A model generated the notes under the pieces. It was not told where the DNA came from. It did no database searches and worked only from the letters and a program-made list of their open reading frames with translations. From positions 1-18,976 of the forward strand of contig JBPOHE010000080.1 of the NCBI GenBank assembly GCA_052035915.1: DNA of 18,976 bases. Reading direction: 5' to 3'. The position numbers and the translations under genes are program-made. Source of the stretch: JBPOHE01 sp052035915 (GTDB lineage: Bacteria > Pseudomonadota > Gammaproteobacteria > Chromatiales > Chromatiaceae). Of this stretch, positions 6,290 to 13,383 are shown in pieces (the stretch's first letter is position 1; each line of letters starts with the position of its first letter).

Positions 6290-6769
6290 TCAGGCGGTAG
6301 GTTCGTCCGGTTCCCCTCTGGGGCCGGGCGGACCCGGGGGGCCTTCGGGACCAGGCTCGCCCTGGGGACCTGGGTCACCCTTGGGACCGGCGGGGCCGGG
6401 CTCGCCCTGGGGACCCATGTCACCCTTGGGGCCGGTATCACCTTGGGGCCCGATCGGACCGGCATCGCCGCGTGGTCCCGGATCGCCCCGTGGGCCGGGG
6501 ACACCCGGATCGCCTTTGGGACCCGTATCCCCCTTGGGGCCTTGATCGCCCTTGGGGCCGACGGCTCCCGTATCGCCTTGGGTGCCCTGGAGGCCTTGGG
6601 GACCAGGCTCCCCGGCGGGGCCGGTCGGGCCTTCCTTCAGGCTGATCTGGGCGACCTGTTCCTCAATGGCGGCCAACCGGCCTTCAAGCGACTGTATCGC
6701 TTCGCTAAGGGTCCGGAGCCTGCTCTGGCCGGCTTTCTTCCCTGACTTGTTTTCTTTCTTCTTTGCCAA
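6290..6769 (-). CDS. Collagen-like Gly-X-Y repeat protein
   Basis: 159 residues from the TTG at 6769. Order: a Lys/Arg-rich head (AKKKENKSGKKAG); a short Leu/Ile heptad segment (LSEAIQSLEGRLAAIEEQVA) that looks like a trimerising coiled coil; an uninterrupted run of 36 Gly-X-Y triplets from EGPTGPAG to GPRGEP; then a short tail. Five GPKGD and two GPRGD sequences give the Lys-Gly-Asp pattern known to stabilise bacterial collagen triple helices without hydroxyproline. I see no signal peptide, Cys or cell-wall anchor, so its location is unknown. The TTG has AGGAGA 6 nt upstream; an in-frame ATG at 6784 (MRRRKL) lacks a ribosome-binding site. GC-rich internal DNA repeats follow from the triplets and could vary in number between strains. 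Confidence 0.85.
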   Translation of the reverse strand: MAKKKENKSGKKAGQSRLRTLSEAIQSLEGRLAAIEEQVAQISLKEGPTGPAGEPGPQGLQGTQGDTGAVGPKGDQGPKGDTGPKGDPGVPGPRGDPGPRGDAGPIGPQGDTGPKGDMGPQGEPGPAGPKGDPGPQGEPGPEGPPGPPGPRGEPDEPTA

Positions 6770-6827
6770 CTTTCGTCTCCTCATTTGGTATTGGCGGGTC
6801 GGAGCGACAAAATAACTCCGCTTACAA

Positions 6828-6859
6828 CTATTACGCGCATTGGTCAATGCGGTCAATGC
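6828..6859 (-). promoter_or_regulatory. Candidate promoter with palindromic operator for the collagen-like gene
   Basis: On the minus strand: TTGACC (-35, 6851-6856), a 17-bp spacer, and TAATAG (-10, 6828-6833). The spacer is a perfect 6+6 palindrome GCATTG-GT-CAATGC (6837-6850). The unit GGTCAATGC is tandemly repeated on the plus strand (6842-6850 and 6851-6859). The -35 matches 5 of 6, the -10 only 3 of 6. A palindrome set between -35 and -10 is a typical place for a repressor. The local DNA is markedly AT-richer than its surroundings. Confidence 0.42.
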
Positions 6860-6913
6860 ATAACAATAGCGAAAAGGTGGATAAAAATCTTCAACAGGCC
6901 CTGAAATGCGTGG

Positions 6914-8113
6914 TTACTCCACCCGCAGGGCCTCCAAGGGGTCCAAGCCGGCGGCATGGCGGGCGGGCAGAACCCCGGCCAGCAGACCGATGAGCGCCGC
7001 CAAAGCCTCCGCCGCCAACAGGTAATCCCAGGAGATCTGTACCGGCAGGGCCGGCAGCGCCAAACCCAGAACCCAGGCGCCGCCTACCCCGAGTCCCAGT
7101 CCGCCGATCCCACCGACCGCCGCCAGCACTGTGGCCTCGCCGAGAAACAGCAGGAGTATCTGCCCCCGTTCGGCGCCGAGGGCGCGCAGCAGGCCGATCT
7201 CGGCGGTGCGCTCGGTGACGGCGATGGTCATGATGGTGAGGATGCCCACCGCGCCCACGAAGAGTGAGATGCCGCCGAGGGCGCCGACGGCCAGGGTCAG
7301 GATCCCGAGTACCGACCCCAGCACATCCAGCATCTGTTGCTGGGTGGTGATGGTGAAATCCTCCCGCCCGTGTCGGTCGATAAGGGTGGTTTTGATCCGT
7401 TCGGTAAGCCGCTCGGCCACCGCCTCGGCGCGGTACAAGAGGTCGATCTCCATCAGACTGGTGCGGTTGAACATGGCCAGCGCCCGCGCCGCGGGGATGT
7501 AGAGGGTGTCGTCGAGGTCGAATCCGAGCATCTGGCCTTTCGGGGCCATGACGCCGATCACCCGGTAGCCTTCGCTGCCGATACGGACACGCTGCCCCAA
7601 GGGGTTGGTGTTGGGAAAGAGCTCGGCCCGCATCTTGCTGCCGAGTACGGCGAAGGCCCGGGCGGATCTAAGGTCATCGGCGGGGAGGAATTCCCCCAGT
7701 GCCACCTCCATCCGCCAGACCTGGGGTACGGCTGGGCCGGCGCCGATGATGGTCCCCCGACGGCGACGCCCGCCCGCCTCCACCTCGGCATTCCCCTGCG
7801 CCACGGGTACCATGGCCGCGATCTCGGGGAGACGCCTCAGGGCTTCGGCGTCCTCCAGGCTGAGGGGACGGACATTGCTGATGATGGCCCCCGAGACCCC
7901 CAGGGTGGTGGTCTTGCCTGGTGCCACCCCGATGAGATTGGTGCCGAACTGGGTGAATTCCGCCAGCACGAATCTGTGGATTCCCTCGCCGATGGAGGTC
8001 AGGAGCACCACCGCGCCGATGCCGACGGCGATGCCGATGGCCGTCAGCAGGCTACGGTGGCCCTGGGCGGCCACGGCGTTCCAGGTGAGTTGGATGGCGT
8101 CCCGGAGTCGCAT
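6914..8113 (-). CDS. ABC exporter permease 2 (MacB/FtsX family)
   Basis: 399 residues. An N-terminal membrane helix (SLLTAIGIAVGIGAVVLLTSIGEG, about 20-43) is followed by a MacB-type periplasmic core domain (about 50-245) and a C-terminal FtsX domain with three membrane helices (about 270-390). The conserved TERTAEIGLLRALGAERGQILLLFLGEA and the closing PARHAAGLDPLEALRVE are typical of the family. It lacks the ATPase domain present in full-length MacB. The ATG at 8113 lies 2 bp after the stop of permease 1, so translation is probably coupled. It is the last gene of the exporter operon and probably pairs with permease 1 as a heterodimer, as LolC does with LolE. Substrate not predictable. Confidence 0.92.
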   Translation of the reverse strand: MRLRDAIQLTWNAVAAQGHRSLLTAIGIAVGIGAVVLLTSIGEGIHRFVLAEFTQFGTNLIGVAPGKTTTLGVSGAIISNVRPLSLEDAEALRRLPEIAAMVPVAQGNAEVEAGGRRRRGTIIGAGPAVPQVWRMEVALGEFLPADDLRSARAFAVLGSKMRAELFPNTNPLGQRVRIGSEGYRVIGVMAPKGQMLGFDLDDTLYIPAARALAMFNRTSLMEIDLLYRAEAVAERLTERIKTTLIDRHGREDFTITTQQQMLDVLGSVLGILTLAVGALGGISLFVGAVGILTIMTIAVTERTAEIGLLRALGAERGQILLLFLGEATVLAAVGGIGGLGLGVGGAWVLGLALPALPVQISWDYLLAAEALAALIGLLAGVLPARHAAGLDPLEALRVE

Positions 8114-8115
8114 GC

Positions 8116-9321
8116 TCAGCGGCGCCAGAGGGCCAGCACGGGGGCGAGGTTGGCCGCCCGGCGCGCCGGGGCCACACCGAAGCCAAGGCGGGTAAGGAGG
8201 GCCACCCCGAGGGCGGCGGCCAGGGACCAGAGCGGCGGATCAAGCGGGAAACTGGGGAAGAGACGCCCCAGGAACCAGGTTCCGGCACTGGCCAATAGCA
8301 ACCCGAGACCGGCCCCGGCCAGGGAGAGGAGCACGGCCTCCATGAGAAAGAGCCACAGGATCTGGCGTCGCTCGGCGCCGACCGCCTTCAGCAGGCCGAT
8401 CTCCGGGGTGCGCTGGGAGACGGCGACCAACATCACGTTCATCACCAGGATTCCGGCCACGACCAGGCTGATGGCGGCGATGCCGGCTACTGTCAGGGTG
8501 AGGGCGTGGAGGATACGGTCGAAGGTGGAGAGCACGGCATCCTGGGTGATGACCGTGATGTCCTCCTCGCCCTCATGGCGTTCGGCGATGATGTCGCGGA
8601 TGGCCGCTTTGGCCCGGCTCACGGATTCCCGATCCCGGGCCTGCACCAGGATGCGGAACAATCCCCGGGTGTTGAACAGGGCCTGGGCCGCCGCCAGGGG
8701 GATGATCGCCACCTCGTCGATGTCGGTACCGATGGATTGCCCCTTCTGGGCCAAGATGGCGATCACGCGAAAGCGGCGATCGCCGATGCGCACCCATTGA
8801 CCCAGGGCGTTCTCGCTGCCGAAGAGTTCCTCCCGCACCTTGGCGCCGAGCACGCAGAGGGCCTCCGCCTTGCGGGGATCGCCGCCCGGCAGAAAGGAAC
8901 CCTGACTCAGGCTCAGGTGACGGACCCAGTAGAGTTCGTCCGTCGAGCCGAGGATGGGGACTTCCCGTTCCCGCGCTCCCCGGGAGATCGGGGCCGATCC
9001 CAGGGATAGGGGGGCGATGCGGTGGATGCTGGAGCTGCGGCCGAGGGCGAGGGCGTCTTCCAGGGTCAGATCCCGGGGCGTGGCGCCGAGCAGGGGAGGT
9101 GGGCCGCCGGTAGTCTCGGAGCGTCCGGGCAGGACGATGAGGAGATTGGTGCCGAGGGAGGAAAATTGGTCGATGACATAGCGTCTGGCCCCCTCGCCGA
9201 GGGAGATGAGCAGGACCACCGAGGCCACGCCTATGGCCATGGCGAGGAGCATCAGCAGGCTGCGTTGCCGGGAACCGAGCAGTGCCCCCAGGGCGAAGCG
9301 GACCACATCCCCCAGGCTCAT
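8116..9321 (-). CDS. ABC exporter permease 1 (MacB/FtsX family)
   Basis: 401 residues with the same plan as permease 2: an N-terminal helix (SLLMLLAMAIGVASVVLLISLGEGA), a periplasmic MacB core domain, and a C-terminal FtsX domain with SQRTPEIGLLKAVGAERRQILWLFLMEAVLL and the closing PARRAANLAPVLALWRR. The two permeases are clear but diverged paralogues. I chose the ATG at 9321, which overlaps the stop of the ATPase gene as ATGA (4-bp overlap); a longer frame upstream lies inside the ATPase gene. No separate ribosome-binding site is seen, consistent with translational coupling. Confidence 0.92.
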   Translation of the reverse strand: MSLGDVVRFALGALLGSRQRSLLMLLAMAIGVASVVLLISLGEGARRYVIDQFSSLGTNLLIVLPGRSETTGGPPPLLGATPRDLTLEDALALGRSSSIHRIAPLSLGSAPISRGAREREVPILGSTDELYWVRHLSLSQGSFLPGGDPRKAEALCVLGAKVREELFGSENALGQWVRIGDRRFRVIAILAQKGQSIGTDIDEVAIIPLAAAQALFNTRGLFRILVQARDRESVSRAKAAIRDIIAERHEGEEDITVITQDAVLSTFDRILHALTLTVAGIAAISLVVAGILVMNVMLVAVSQRTPEIGLLKAVGAERRQILWLFLMEAVLLSLAGAGLGLLLASAGTWFLGRLFPSFPLDPPLWSLAAALGVALLTRLGFGVAPARRAANLAPVLALWRR

Positions 9322-9995
9322 GGGGAATCCGTATCGCTGAGAATGGCGCCGTCGGCCATGCGGAGGCACCGCCCGGCGCGGGCGGCCAGCGCCGGGTCAT
9401 GGGTCACCAGGATCAGGGTCATCCCCTGGTGGTGAAGCTGTTCCAGGGCTTCGATCACCCCTTTGCCCGAGGCTTGATCCAGGTTCCCGGTCGGTTCATC
9501 GGCGAGGATGAGCCGGGGTCGCATGATGATGGCCCGGGCGATGGCGATGCGCTGGCGTTGCCCCCCGGAGAGTTGATGGGGACGGTGCCGGGCGCGATCG
9601 GCCAGACCCAGGGTTTCCAGGGTCGCCTCGACACGTTGACGGCGTTCGCCAGGGGGCACTCCCGCCAGCACCATGGGCAGTTCGACGTTTTCCGCTGCTG
9701 TGAGCCGCGAGATCAGGTGAAAGGCCTGGAACACGAAGCCGATCTTGTGCCGTCGCACCTGGGCCTGTTGCCGATCGTCGAGGTCGGTGGTGAGCAAACC
9801 CTCGAGCCGGTAGAGGCCCTGGCTGGGGCGATCCAGGAGGCCGAGGATGTGGAGCAGGGTGGATTTCCCCGATCCCGAGGGGCCCATGATGGAGGTATAG
9901 CTGCTGCCCGGGAGTTCGAGATCAATATCCTTCAGGGCCTGGACCTGTTCCTCGCCGACCTGGAAGACGCGCCCGATCCCGGAGAGGGAGATCAT
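9318..9995 (-). CDS. ABC exporter ATP-binding protein (MacB/LolD-type)
   Basis: 225 residues, a complete nucleotide-binding domain: Walker A GPSGSGKST (38-46), Q-loop Q90 in GFVFQAFHL, signature LSGGQ (142-146), Walker B LILADE (162-167), followed by PTGNLD and the switch His199 in VTHD. The sequence between Walker A and the Q-loop (LHILGLLDRPSQG) is typical of the MacB/LolD/FtsE branch. It energises the two FtsX-type permeases encoded next. The ATG at 9995 begins 7 bp after the stop of the adaptor gene, with AAGGA upstream. Together the four genes resemble MacAB with the MacB ATPase and permease split into separate proteins. Confidence 0.94.
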   Translation of the reverse strand: MISLSGIGRVFQVGEEQVQALKDIDLELPGSSYTSIMGPSGSGKSTLLHILGLLDRPSQGLYRLEGLLTTDLDDRQQAQVRRHKIGFVFQAFHLISRLTAAENVELPMVLAGVPPGERRQRVEATLETLGLADRARHRPHQLSGGQRQRIAIARAIIMRPRLILADEPTGNLDQASGKGVIEALEQLHHQGMTLILVTHDPALAARAGRCLRMADGAILSDTDSP

Positions 9996-10002
9996 CCGGG
10001 GA

Positions 10003-11154
10003 TCATTCCTTCTTGGTGTCGATCTCGGCCAGGGCGCCGTCGGCGACGCCGGGACGGTCGATCGAACTGACCAGTCGGTCGCCGGCGCGGACTCCGGACA
10101 GGACCTCGGTATATTCCCAGTTGGAGCGACCTATGGTTACCGGGCGGGATTCCAGTCGACCGTCCTCCTGGTGGAAGAGATAGACCCGCTGGCGTTCGAC
10201 CAGGGTTTCCGTGGGGAGGCGCAGGGTGTCCGGGCTGACGCCGAGGATGATCTCCACATCCGCGCTGTACCCGGCGAGCAGTTGGTGAAAATCCTCCGTC
10301 TCGCTGAACTCCACCTCCACCTCCAGGGTTCGCGCCTGTTTCTCGATATCGAGCACATAATCGGCGACCCGCCGCACCCGCCCCTCGAAGGAACGCCCGG
10401 CAAAGGCATCGAGCTGGATACGCGCCGGTAATCCGGGGCGGACCTTGGGGGCGTCCACTTCGTCGATGGGGGCGCTCACGAAGAAACAACTGTTGTCGAC
10501 CAGATCCACCACGGGGGGGGTGGGGATGCCGATCGGCGAGGGGGTGACGAATTCGCTCAGTTCGCCGGTGATCTCGGCCACCACCGCATCGAAGGGTGCC
10601 CGCAATCTGGTGCGATCCAGTTGGGCCCGGGTCACCCGCTCCTTGGCCGCGCTTACCTGGATCTTGGCCTGGGCGGCTTCGCATTCGGCCCGCTTGGCCG
10701 CGGCAGTCGAGGTGGCTTGATCGGTGGCTTCCTCCGAGGCGGCCCCGCTATGACGCAGGCGTTTCAGCCGGGTGGCCTCCCGTTGCGCCGCCTCGGCGCT
10801 CAGACAGGCGGCATTGGCCTGGGCCTGGGCGGCCCGGGTATCGCCTACCGCAAGATCGGCTTCGGCCTGGAGGTCCAGATTCCAGAGTTCCAGGAGCAGG
10901 TCGCCTTGTTTCACCTGCTGGCCTTCCCGGACCTTGAGCACCGCGATCTGACCGCCGATGGCGGGGGAAAGCCGGGCGCGACGACAGGGTTTCACCGTGC
11001 CGGCCCGGGTGTTGGCCAGGGTCTCCTCCACCTGGCCGCGATCCACCGACTTGACCAGGACCGCGATCGGCTTCGGGCGGCTGGTCTGCCAGATGAGGCC
11101 CGCCAGGGCGGTCATGACCCCAAGGGTAAGGGAGAAACGAAGCAAGACGTGCAT
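10003..11154 (-). CDS. Periplasmic adaptor (membrane fusion) subunit of the ABC exporter
   Basis: 383 residues of the HlyD/MacA-type adaptor family. An N-terminal membrane anchor (about residues 5-22) is followed by a lipoyl-like half (ARLSPAIGGQIAVLKVREGQ to QGDLLLEL, about 60-91), an Ala/Glu/Gln/Arg-rich helical hairpin (about 92-175, many QA/AAQ heptads), the second lipoyl half (RLRAPFDAVVAEI) and beta-barrel regions (FFVSAPIDEVDAPKVRPGLPARIQLDA). It would bridge the inner-membrane transporter and an outer-membrane channel. It is the first gene of the four-gene operon. The ATG at 11154 has a weak ribosome-binding site; Met14 is an alternative but would cut the anchor. Confidence 0.92.
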   Translation of the reverse strand: MHVLLRFSLTLGVMTALAGLIWQTSRPKPIAVLVKSVDRGQVEETLANTRAGTVKPCRRARLSPAIGGQIAVLKVREGQQVKQGDLLLELWNLDLQAEADLAVGDTRAAQAQANAACLSAEAAQREATRLKRLRHSGAASEEATDQATSTAAAKRAECEAAQAKIQVSAAKERVTRAQLDRTRLRAPFDAVVAEITGELSEFVTPSPIGIPTPPVVDLVDNSCFFVSAPIDEVDAPKVRPGLPARIQLDAFAGRSFEGRVRRVADYVLDIEKQARTLEVEVEFSETEDFHQLLAGYSADVEIILGVSPDTLRLPTETLVERQRVYLFHQEDGRLESRPVTIGRSNWEYTEVLSGVRAGDRLVSSIDRPGVADGALAEIDTKKE

Positions 11155-11202
11155 TCGGCAGCAAGGATCCGCGTAAAAACCCGGTAATTGGTCCGCCGCA
11201 TC

Positions 11203-11208
11203 AGTATA
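11203..11208 (-). promoter_or_regulatory. Possible -10 element of the exporter operon
   Basis: On the minus strand TATACT lies 49 bp before the adaptor start codon, within TTTGCTTATACTGATG. No convincing -35 is seen at the expected distance (GGTCAA at 17 bp). The call is weak and rests on the -10 match (5 of 6) and its position only. Confidence 0.3.
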
Positions 11209-11345
11209 AGCAAAGTCCGGGGCACTTGACCCATCCGATCCTCATCTACAGCCGCCCGGCGGGCCTTGAGGTACTACACTGCTGTATGAGGGAGTCGATA
11301 TTTCAGTGGTTCCCTCATCCCCGAACCATGGCACAGGAGATCAGC

Positions 11346-11738
11346 ATGCGTACACCCCTCGAGGTCAGTTTCCACCAGATGGAACCATCAGCCGCCTTGG
11401 AATCCAGGATTCGGGAAAAGGCCGAAAAACTCGATCAGTGTTACGACCGTATCATCGGCTGCCGGGTCGTTGTCGAAGCACCCCATAGCCATCAACATCA
11501 AGGTCGACTCTTCGCCGTGAGGATCCATATCAAGGTTCCGGAGGCCGAATTGGTCGTCAACAAAGACCAGCACGACAAACATTCCCATGAAGATGCCTAT
11601 GTGGCCCTGCGGGATGCCTTCGATGCCGCACTGCGCATGCTGGAGGAATACGCCCGCCGTCAGCGGGGTGAAGTCAAGCTGCATGTCACCGAGCGACCGG
11701 AGAGGATAACCGAGGGAAACAGGGAAGAAGAGGTCTAG
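11346..11738 (+). CDS. hpf: Ribosome hibernation-promoting factor (HPF/RaiA family)
   Basis: 130 residues of the HPF/YfiA (RaiA) family, which binds the small ribosomal subunit in stationary phase or stress and silences it. The pattern fits: an N-terminal beta strand (PLEVSFHQMEPSAALESRIREKAEKLDQ), a central IHIKVPEAELVVNKDQHD..HEDAYVALRDAFDAALRMLEEYARR, and a polar tail. It lacks the C-terminal dimerisation domain of long HPF, so it is a short type. The ATG at 11346 has AGGAGA 6 nt upstream; the frame is open to 11226, but the extension looks non-homologous. It is rich in His (HSHQHQ, HDKHSH), a little unusual. The Hsp20 gene follows 125 bp later. Confidence 0.9.
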   Translation: MRTPLEVSFHQMEPSAALESRIREKAEKLDQCYDRIIGCRVVVEAPHSHQHQGRLFAVRIHIKVPEAELVVNKDQHDKHSHEDAYVALRDAFDAALRMLEEYARRQRGEVKLHVTERPERITEGNREEEV

Positions 11739-11821
11739 CTGGCCGATCGCCGACGGCTTGAGGGAGCGGCTCCGCCGGGGAATCTCCGGGGAGCGTCCGG
11801 ACCCCGGTTCGGAGCCTGAAC

Positions 11822-11827
11822 TATAAT
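11822..11827 (+). promoter_or_regulatory. Candidate -10 element before hsp20
   Basis: TATAAT, a perfect -10 match, lies 37 bp before the hsp20 start in ACTATAATTATT. No recognisable -35 is found at 16-18 bp, nor a clear sigma-32 pair (CTTGAA with CCCCAT). Its presence would allow hsp20 to be transcribed separately from hpf. Confidence 0.4.
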
Positions 11828-11863
11828 TATTTGGAGAGGAGTAGCAGTCGGGAGGAACAGGCA

Positions 11864-12379
11864 ATGGTCAGGAAAACAGAGATTGAGGTCAATGAGGTCA
11901 ATGATCCGGCGAGTCTTTATCGGGATGAGCCAGGGGCGGGCAGAATGATGACGCCCTTTGAAGAAATGGATCGGCTGTTCGATCTCTTGTCGCCTCGGGG
12001 ATGGTTGAGGCCGTTTCAATGGGATGTCCCCAGAGGTTCGGATTGGATAACCGATAGTCGTTATCCGCGGGTCGACATCCTCGATCATGAGGCCGAGATC
12101 CTGGTGCGGGTGGAAATTCCCGGCGTAAAGAAGGAGGACCTCGACATTTCCTTGATCGAGAACACCCTGAGCATTCGGGGAAGAAGTCGGGAAGAGAGCG
12201 AGGAGAGGCAGGGAAACTTCTTCCGGCGCGAGATTTCCCGCGGCACCTTTGAGCGTAGTCTCCTCCTGCCCGGTGCCGTCGATGCCGAGCATGCCAAGGC
12301 CTCCTTCAAGGACGGCCTCCTGGAGTTGACGCTGCCCAAGCTTGAGCCGTCCAAACGGCGCAGCCTGAAAATAGAATAA
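11864..12379 (+). CDS. Hsp20/alpha-crystallin small heat-shock protein
   Basis: 171 residues. An ATP-independent holdase that keeps unfolding proteins soluble. The alpha-crystallin domain runs from about 60 to 160 (PRVDILDHEAEILVRVEIPG, LDISLIENTLSIRGR, FFRREISRGTFERSLLLP, ASFKDGLLELTLPK), with the conserved DGLLELTLPK block and a short Lys-rich tail ending SLKIE. The N-terminal segment (EEMDRLFDLLSPRGWLRPFQWD) is typical of the class that drives oligomer assembly. The ATG at 11864 has GGAGG 8 nt upstream. It ends 18 bp before a strong terminator. Confidence 0.94.
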   Translation: MVRKTEIEVNEVNDPASLYRDEPGAGRMMTPFEEMDRLFDLLSPRGWLRPFQWDVPRGSDWITDSRYPRVDILDHEAEILVRVEIPGVKKEDLDISLIENTLSIRGRSREESEERQGNFFRREISRGTFERSLLLPGAVDAEHAKASFKDGLLELTLPKLEPSKRRSLKIE

Positions 12380-12397
12380 TAATGATCGACCAGATCG

Positions 12398-12433
12398 CCC
12401 CCGGTTCGGCTGAGGCCCGAAGCGGGGGTTTTT
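12398..12433 (+). terminator. Rho-independent terminator after hsp20
   Basis: Arms CCCCCGGTTCGG and CCGAAGCGGGGG pair over 12 positions with one mismatch, loop CTGAGGC, followed directly by TTTTT. It starts 18 bp after the hsp20 stop. This is the best intrinsic terminator in the window and separates hsp20 from the NosL-family gene. Confidence 0.9.
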
Positions 12434-12496
12434 GTTGTGTCACCAATCTTGCTGGACGAGCTCAAATTTTCCATTGAATACAGGAGGTTGTCGAGC

Positions 12497-12991
12497 ATGA
12501 TGACCAAGACCCGAAGCTTCGGCTTGCTCCTGGCGCTGGCCCTGACCCCGAGCGGATGGGGCGCCGCCGTCGAAGTTTCCAAGCCTGGCCCCACCGACCG
12601 CTGCCCGGTGTGCGGCATGTTCGTCGCCCGCTATCCGGAATGGATCGCGATGGTGGTCTACCAGGACGGACATAGCCATTACTTCGACGGGGCCAAGGAT
12701 CTCTTCAAATATCTGACCAACCTGCCCCGCTGGGCACCGGGACACCGGGTGGAGGATCAGCGCCTGATCGCGGTGACCGAGTATTACGGGACCACGGCGA
12801 TCGAGGCCACCCAGGCGTTCTATGTAATCGGTTCGGATGTGCTCGGTCCCATGGGACATGAACTCATCCCCCTGACGAGCCGGGAGGAGGCGGAGGAATT
12901 CTTACGGGATCACAAAGGGCGGCGGGTGCTCAGGTACCAGGAAGTGACGCCCGAGTGGCTGGAACGCATCGATCAGGGGCGATTCGAATGA
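12497..12991 (+). CDS. nosL: NosL-family periplasmic copper-binding accessory protein
   Basis: 164 residues. An N-terminal signal peptide (MMTKTRSFGLLLALALTPSGWGA) is followed by DRCPVCGMFVARYPEWIAMVVYQDG, with Cys36, Cys39 and Met41 forming the CPVCGM motif expected to bind copper in the NosL family, and then the conserved YFDGAKDLFKYL and AFYVIGSDVLGPMGHELIPL. NosL delivers copper to nitrous oxide reductase, but family members also occur away from nos genes, and none is visible here, so its true partner is open. There is no lipobox Cys at the cleavage region, so it is predicted soluble rather than a lipoprotein. The ATG at 12497 has AGGAGG 9 nt upstream; a second ATG follows directly. Confidence 0.85.
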   Translation: MMTKTRSFGLLLALALTPSGWGAAVEVSKPGPTDRCPVCGMFVARYPEWIAMVVYQDGHSHYFDGAKDLFKYLTNLPRWAPGHRVEDQRLIAVTEYYGTTAIEATQAFYVIGSDVLGPMGHELIPLTSREEAEEFLRDHKGRRVLRYQEVTPEWLERIDQGRFE

Positions 12992-13383
12992 GCGAGCCAT
13001 CCCGGTCTCGGTGTCAGTCAAAAGGCTTCCGGGCCTGGGCCGGAAAGACCCGATTTTCGTTCTCATAACAAGAACAATATCTCTTTTACAGACTTCATTG
13101 TTCTCTTAATAAGAACGCTTGTGGATGATTTCGTCCCCTGCCCCGCAGGCTGAAGCAGCCGGGCCGGATGGGCCGCGTCCAGCTTTTCAAGGCAAGCGGT
13201 CTTGATCGAAATGGCGGACCATGCCCGCTCTTCCCGGGTGGCTCCCACCGGGCGTAGCCTTTTCAGTCTGGCTAAGCAATTGAGCAAGTTAATAATATTA
13301 TTCTGCTCCCGATGGGGCCGGGGGGCAGATTTGGGTACAATGCCGCTGTCATCCTTTCCCCCGACCTTAAGGATCACCACCAC
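12992..13383. other. Gene-free stretch before the fumarase gene
   Basis: 392 bp without a convincing gene. It contains copy C of the double-hairpin repeat (13025-13116), then GC-rich DNA with short inverted repeats, then an AT-rich patch (13275-13302) and TACAAT (13335-13340) about 44 bp before the fumarase start, which could be a -10 element though no good -35 matches it. Confidence 0.6.
13025..13116 (-). repeat. Double-hairpin intergenic repeat, copy C (inverted)
   Basis: The hairpins are GTTCT (13059-13063), 7-nt loop, AGAAC (13071-13075), and GTTCT (13100-13104), 7-nt loop, AGAAC (13112-13116). The left flank, reversed, reads CGAAAATCGG..CCCAGGCCCGGAA, the flank seen to the right of copies A and B, so this copy is in the opposite orientation. 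TTCCGG/CCGGAA (13027-13045) forms a third stem in the flank. Confidence 0.75.

Noticed and set aside
6296..6640. Regular short DNA repeats that could suggest a CRISPR or satellite array
   Set aside because: They follow from Gly-X-Y codons of the collagen-like gene; units vary and no conserved repeat-spacer structure exists.
7337..8800. 487-codon plus-strand open frame across the two permeases
   Set aside because: It is antisense to two conserved FtsX permeases and crosses their gene boundary; no family resemblance and biased composition.
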